A stretch of 64,000 nucleotides of DNA from an uncultured Oscillospiraceae bacterium. Its GTDB lineage: Bacteria > Bacillota > Clostridia > Oscillospirales > Ruminococcaceae. Both the position numbers and the translations under genes were made by a program. This document shows, in pieces, positions 62,202 to 64,000 of the stretch. How positions within the stretch are numbered: position 1 is the stretch's first letter; every line of letters begins with the position of its first letter. Location: positions 1-64,000 of the forward strand of contig CAJUAN010000014.1 in the NCBI GenBank assembly GCA_910584715.1, given 5' to 3'. Under the pieces are notes generated by a model. That model was not told the DNA's origin. It saw nothing but the letters and a program-made list of their open reading frames with translations, and did not search any database.

Positions 62202-63419
62202 ATGTCCGAACATATAGAACGCCCCGAATATCTTGAATGGCTTAAACAATGGAAAGAACAGCAAATTATTAAAGTAGTATCCGGTGTGCGCCGCTGCGGG
62301 AAATCCACCCTGTTTGAAATCTACAAGGATTGGCTGAAAAACAGCGGCGTCGGAAACGAACAGATCATCAGCATAAATTTTGAGGATATTGATTTTGAAC
62401 AGCTTACAGAATACCATTCCTTGTACAGCTATATTAAAGAGCGGTTGATACCAGATAAAATGAATTATATTTTTCTGGACGAGATACAGCACGTTCCGCA
62501 GTTTGAAAAGGCTGTTGACAGTTTATTTTTAAAAGCAAACTGTGACGTGTATATTACGGGATCAAACGCGTACTTTATGTCGGGAGAACTTGCTACTCTT
62601 CTTACCGGACGTTACGTTGAACTGAAAATGCTTCCGCTGTCATTCAAGGAATTCTGTTCGGGACTAAAGGAATCTCAATCCTTAAACAACGCACAGAAAT
62701 TCAACTTATATTTGAAGCAAAGCTCTTTCCCGTATCTTACAAAATACCGGAATACGGAAAGAGAAATCAACAACTACCTCAGAGATATTTATAATTCGGT
62801 ACTGCTAAAGGATATTGTGGCGAGACTTAAAATTGCAGACGTTACAACCCTTGAAAACGTCGCCAAGTTTCTGCTTCACAATATAGGAAATGTGGTGTCG
62901 GTTTCAAAAATTGCCAACACTTTGAAATCGCAGGGCAAGGGCGCCGACCAGAAAACCGTTGACAAATACCTGCGGGGACTGACTGACAGCCTTTTGCTGT
63001 ACGAAGCGCAAAGATACAATCTTAAAGGAAAAATGTTTCTTTCCACTAACAGCAAATATTACGCGGTTGATATTTCTTTGCGGAATATGCTTGTAAAAGG
63101 GAGCGAAAGCGATATCGGGCACATTCTTGAAAATATCGTATACCTCGAACTGAAACGCAGGGGCTGCAATGTATATATTGGACAGCTTGACGACGGAGAA
63201 ATTGATTTTGTGGCAGTAAAGGATAGTGAGATAGTGTACTATCAGGTTTCCGCCACAGTTCTGGACGAAAACACTTTGAAACGGGAGCTTGCGCCGCTGC
63301 GTAAGGTGCAGGACAACTACCCTAAATATTTGCTTACACTTGACGAGATTTTGGGCTCGGCAAACTATGACGGTATCAAAAAGATAAACGTTCTGGACTG
63401 GCTGCTTGGCAACCGGTAA
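62202..63419 (+). CDS. AAA_14/DUF4143-family ATPase
   Basis: A 405-residue ATPase: N-terminal AAA fold with Walker A SGVRRCGKST (about 27-36), Walker B YIFLDEIQHV and sensor VYITGSNA, then winged-helix and DUF4143 C-terminal part with nuclease-like 'GEIDFVAVKDSEIVYYQVS'. The family is common and mobile in gut Firmicutes; its function is not established. TGGAGGAG precedes the ATG. It lies between two copies of the palindromic repeat. Confidence 0.88.
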   Translation: MSEHIERPEYLEWLKQWKEQQIIKVVSGVRRCGKSTLFEIYKDWLKNSGVGNEQIISINFEDIDFEQLTEYHSLYSYIKERLIPDKMNYIFLDEIQHVPQFEKAVDSLFLKANCDVYITGSNAYFMSGELATLLTGRYVELKMLPLSFKEFCSGLKESQSLNNAQKFNLYLKQSSFPYLTKYRNTEREINNYLRDIYNSVLLKDIVARLKIADVTTLENVAKFLLHNIGNVVSVSKIANTLKSQGKGADQKTVDKYLRGLTDSLLLYEAQRYNLKGKMFLSTNSKYYAVDISLRNMLVKGSESDIGHILENIVYLELKRRGCNVYIGQLDDGEIDFVAVKDSEIVYYQVSATVLDENTLKRELAPLRKVQDNYPKYLLTLDEILGSANYDGIKKINVLDWLLGNR

Positions 63420-63457
63420 TTCCCGATTTGACTGCTTACAGCAATAAGCTGTTTTCT

Positions 63458-63632
63458 GTTCTGCGTTCCGCGTTCCGACTCACATAAAAACCGTTATACT
63501 ATATATAATTATCTCTATTACGCGATAGATAGTATATAATATAGTTTTAATCGGTGCCGGAACGTGGAACGCGGAACATTTTCTTTAACTTGGCTTCAAG
63601 TTTCATGATTCTCATAGAGCGTTTTATACCTA
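63458..63632. repeat. Palindrome-based repeat, copy 2
   Basis: Near-identical to the copy at 61916 through the palindrome (single-base differences such as ACTGTT/ACCGTT and ATATCT/ATCTCT), with the same GTTCTGCGTTCCGCG start and AGAGCGTTTTATACC end but a divergent ~35-45 bp stretch before that end. Same orientation; precedes the next ATPase gene. Confidence 0.85.
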
Positions 63633-63680
63633 GCCAAAATGGAATAATTTTCATAATTATTTTGATTGGAAAAATAAATA

Positions 63681-63709
63681 TTGACATATCATTTTGCACA
63701 TGTTATAAT
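63681..63709 (+). promoter_or_regulatory. Promoter of ATPase gene 2
   Basis: TTGACA (63681-63686), 17 bp, TATAAT (63704-63709). Confidence 0.88.
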
Positions 63710-63731
63710 AAATGTGAGGTGATAACACTAA

Positions 63732-64000
63732 ATGGAACGTAAAATTGTCGATAAGCTTCTTAAATGGAAAGAAAATCCCCGCAAAATGCCGCTGCTGCTG
63801 CATGGTGCGAGACAGGTCGGAAAAACCTATACGGCTTTATCCTTTGGGAAAAAAAATTATAAAAATACTGTTTATTTTAATATGGAGGACTCTGCCGAAA
63901 TCACCGCGATTTTTGAACGTGATTTTGATACAGAACGTATTATCCGCGAGCTTTCCGCCAAAAGCGGTCAGAGCATTTTTCCCGAGGACACGCTGATTAT
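63732..64000 (+). CDS. AAA_14/DUF4143-family ATPase, cut by window end
   Basis: The first 89 residues of a second ATPase of this family: Walker A HGARQVGKTY near residue 24, then 'VYFNMEDSAEITAIFERDFD'. It is closer to the canonical DUF4143 proteins than its neighbour. GTGAGGTGAT precedes the ATG. The remainder lies outside the window. Confidence 0.85.
   Translation, partial: MERKIVDKLLKWKENPRKMPLLLHGARQVGKTYTALSFGKKNYKNTVYFNMEDSAEITAIFERDFDTERIIRELSAKSGQSIFPEDTLI

Larger units (their letters stand above)
50792..64000. mobile_element. skin-like sigK-intervening element, left part; right end outside the window
   Basis: It begins at the AATGA core inside sigK and runs past the right edge. Contents in order: large serine recombinase, giant DUF4011-type helicase, decayed ATPase gene, 55-residue gene, P4/D5-type helicase, XRE regulator, two DUF4143-type ATPases with flanking repeats. 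No phage structural gene is seen in this part. Confidence 0.8.

Noticed and set aside
52493..64000. Search for the 5' half of sigK inside the window
   Set aside because: No frame on either strand reads like sigma region 2 (YAARCIE or similar), so the far end of the element must lie beyond 64 kb.

Overview
The window is bacterial chromosome from a spore-forming, anaerobic Firmicute, most likely a Ruminococcus-like member of the Oscillospiraceae/Ruminococcaceae. Four things point that way: a spoIIA operon and a sigma-K gene half, a Clostridia-type division and cell wall cluster, a rubrerythrin with an N-terminal rubredoxin domain, and TTGACA-N17-TATAAT promoters with AGGAGG ribosome sites. MurE carries a DNPR motif, which predicts meso-diaminopimelate peptidoglycan. 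I saw no rRNA or tRNA genes and no CRISPR array.

Layout. 1-7.5 kb: a MoxR / DUF58 / transglutaminase operon and a large solute-binding lipoprotein. 7.5-10.7 kb: two acetyltransferases, a free-standing micro-gene and an NYN-domain protein. 10.8-12.4 kb: spoIIAA-spoIIAB-sigF. 12.4-15.8 kb: a ydjI/ydjG/ydjH-like SPFH, zinc-ribbon and TPM membrane-stress operon. 15.9-19.2 kb: an ArsR / methyltransferase / metal P-type ATPase operon behind an ArsR-type operator. 19.3-24.5 kb: a CPBP-fold protein without its catalytic residues, a TadA-acetyltransferase fused frame, small genes and an AIM24 protein. 24.5-25.0 kb: a MITE-like palindrome. 25-29.3 kb: a two-gene ABC exporter facing an XRE regulator across paired operators. 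29.9-44.6 kb: the dcw cluster on the minus strand (mraZ, rsmH, ftsL, pbp, a murE-murF fusion, mraY, ftsW, murG, murA, divIB, then ftsZ under its own promoter). murB, murC, murD and ftsA are not present. 44.8-50.3 kb: an HD-domain protein, bioY under a BirA-type operator, a DUF1284 protein, a reverse rubrerythrin, a ClpC-type ATPase and a Cys-rich mini-protein.

50.4-64 kb is the most interesting region. The 3' half of the sigma-K gene is cut exactly at an AATGA core and abuts a large serine recombinase. This is the arrangement of skin-type sigK-intervening elements, which are excised in the mother cell to rebuild sigK. The 5' half of sigK is not in the window, so the element continues past the right edge. 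In its first 13.2 kb it carries a 1,928-residue protein with transglutaminase-like, DUF4011, superfamily 1 helicase, Vsr-like nuclease and DUF3320 regions (the architecture of an antiphage candidate), a P4/D5-type replication helicase, an XRE regulator with a divergent operator region, a 55-residue small gene, and a complete, a window-truncated and a decayed DUF4143-type ATPase gene. The first two of these ATPase genes each follow a copy of a ~160-175 bp palindrome-based repeat.

Gene starts were moved from the longest frame wherever a ribosome site or promoter decided the matter. Family assignments come from motifs read by eye. No database search was run.
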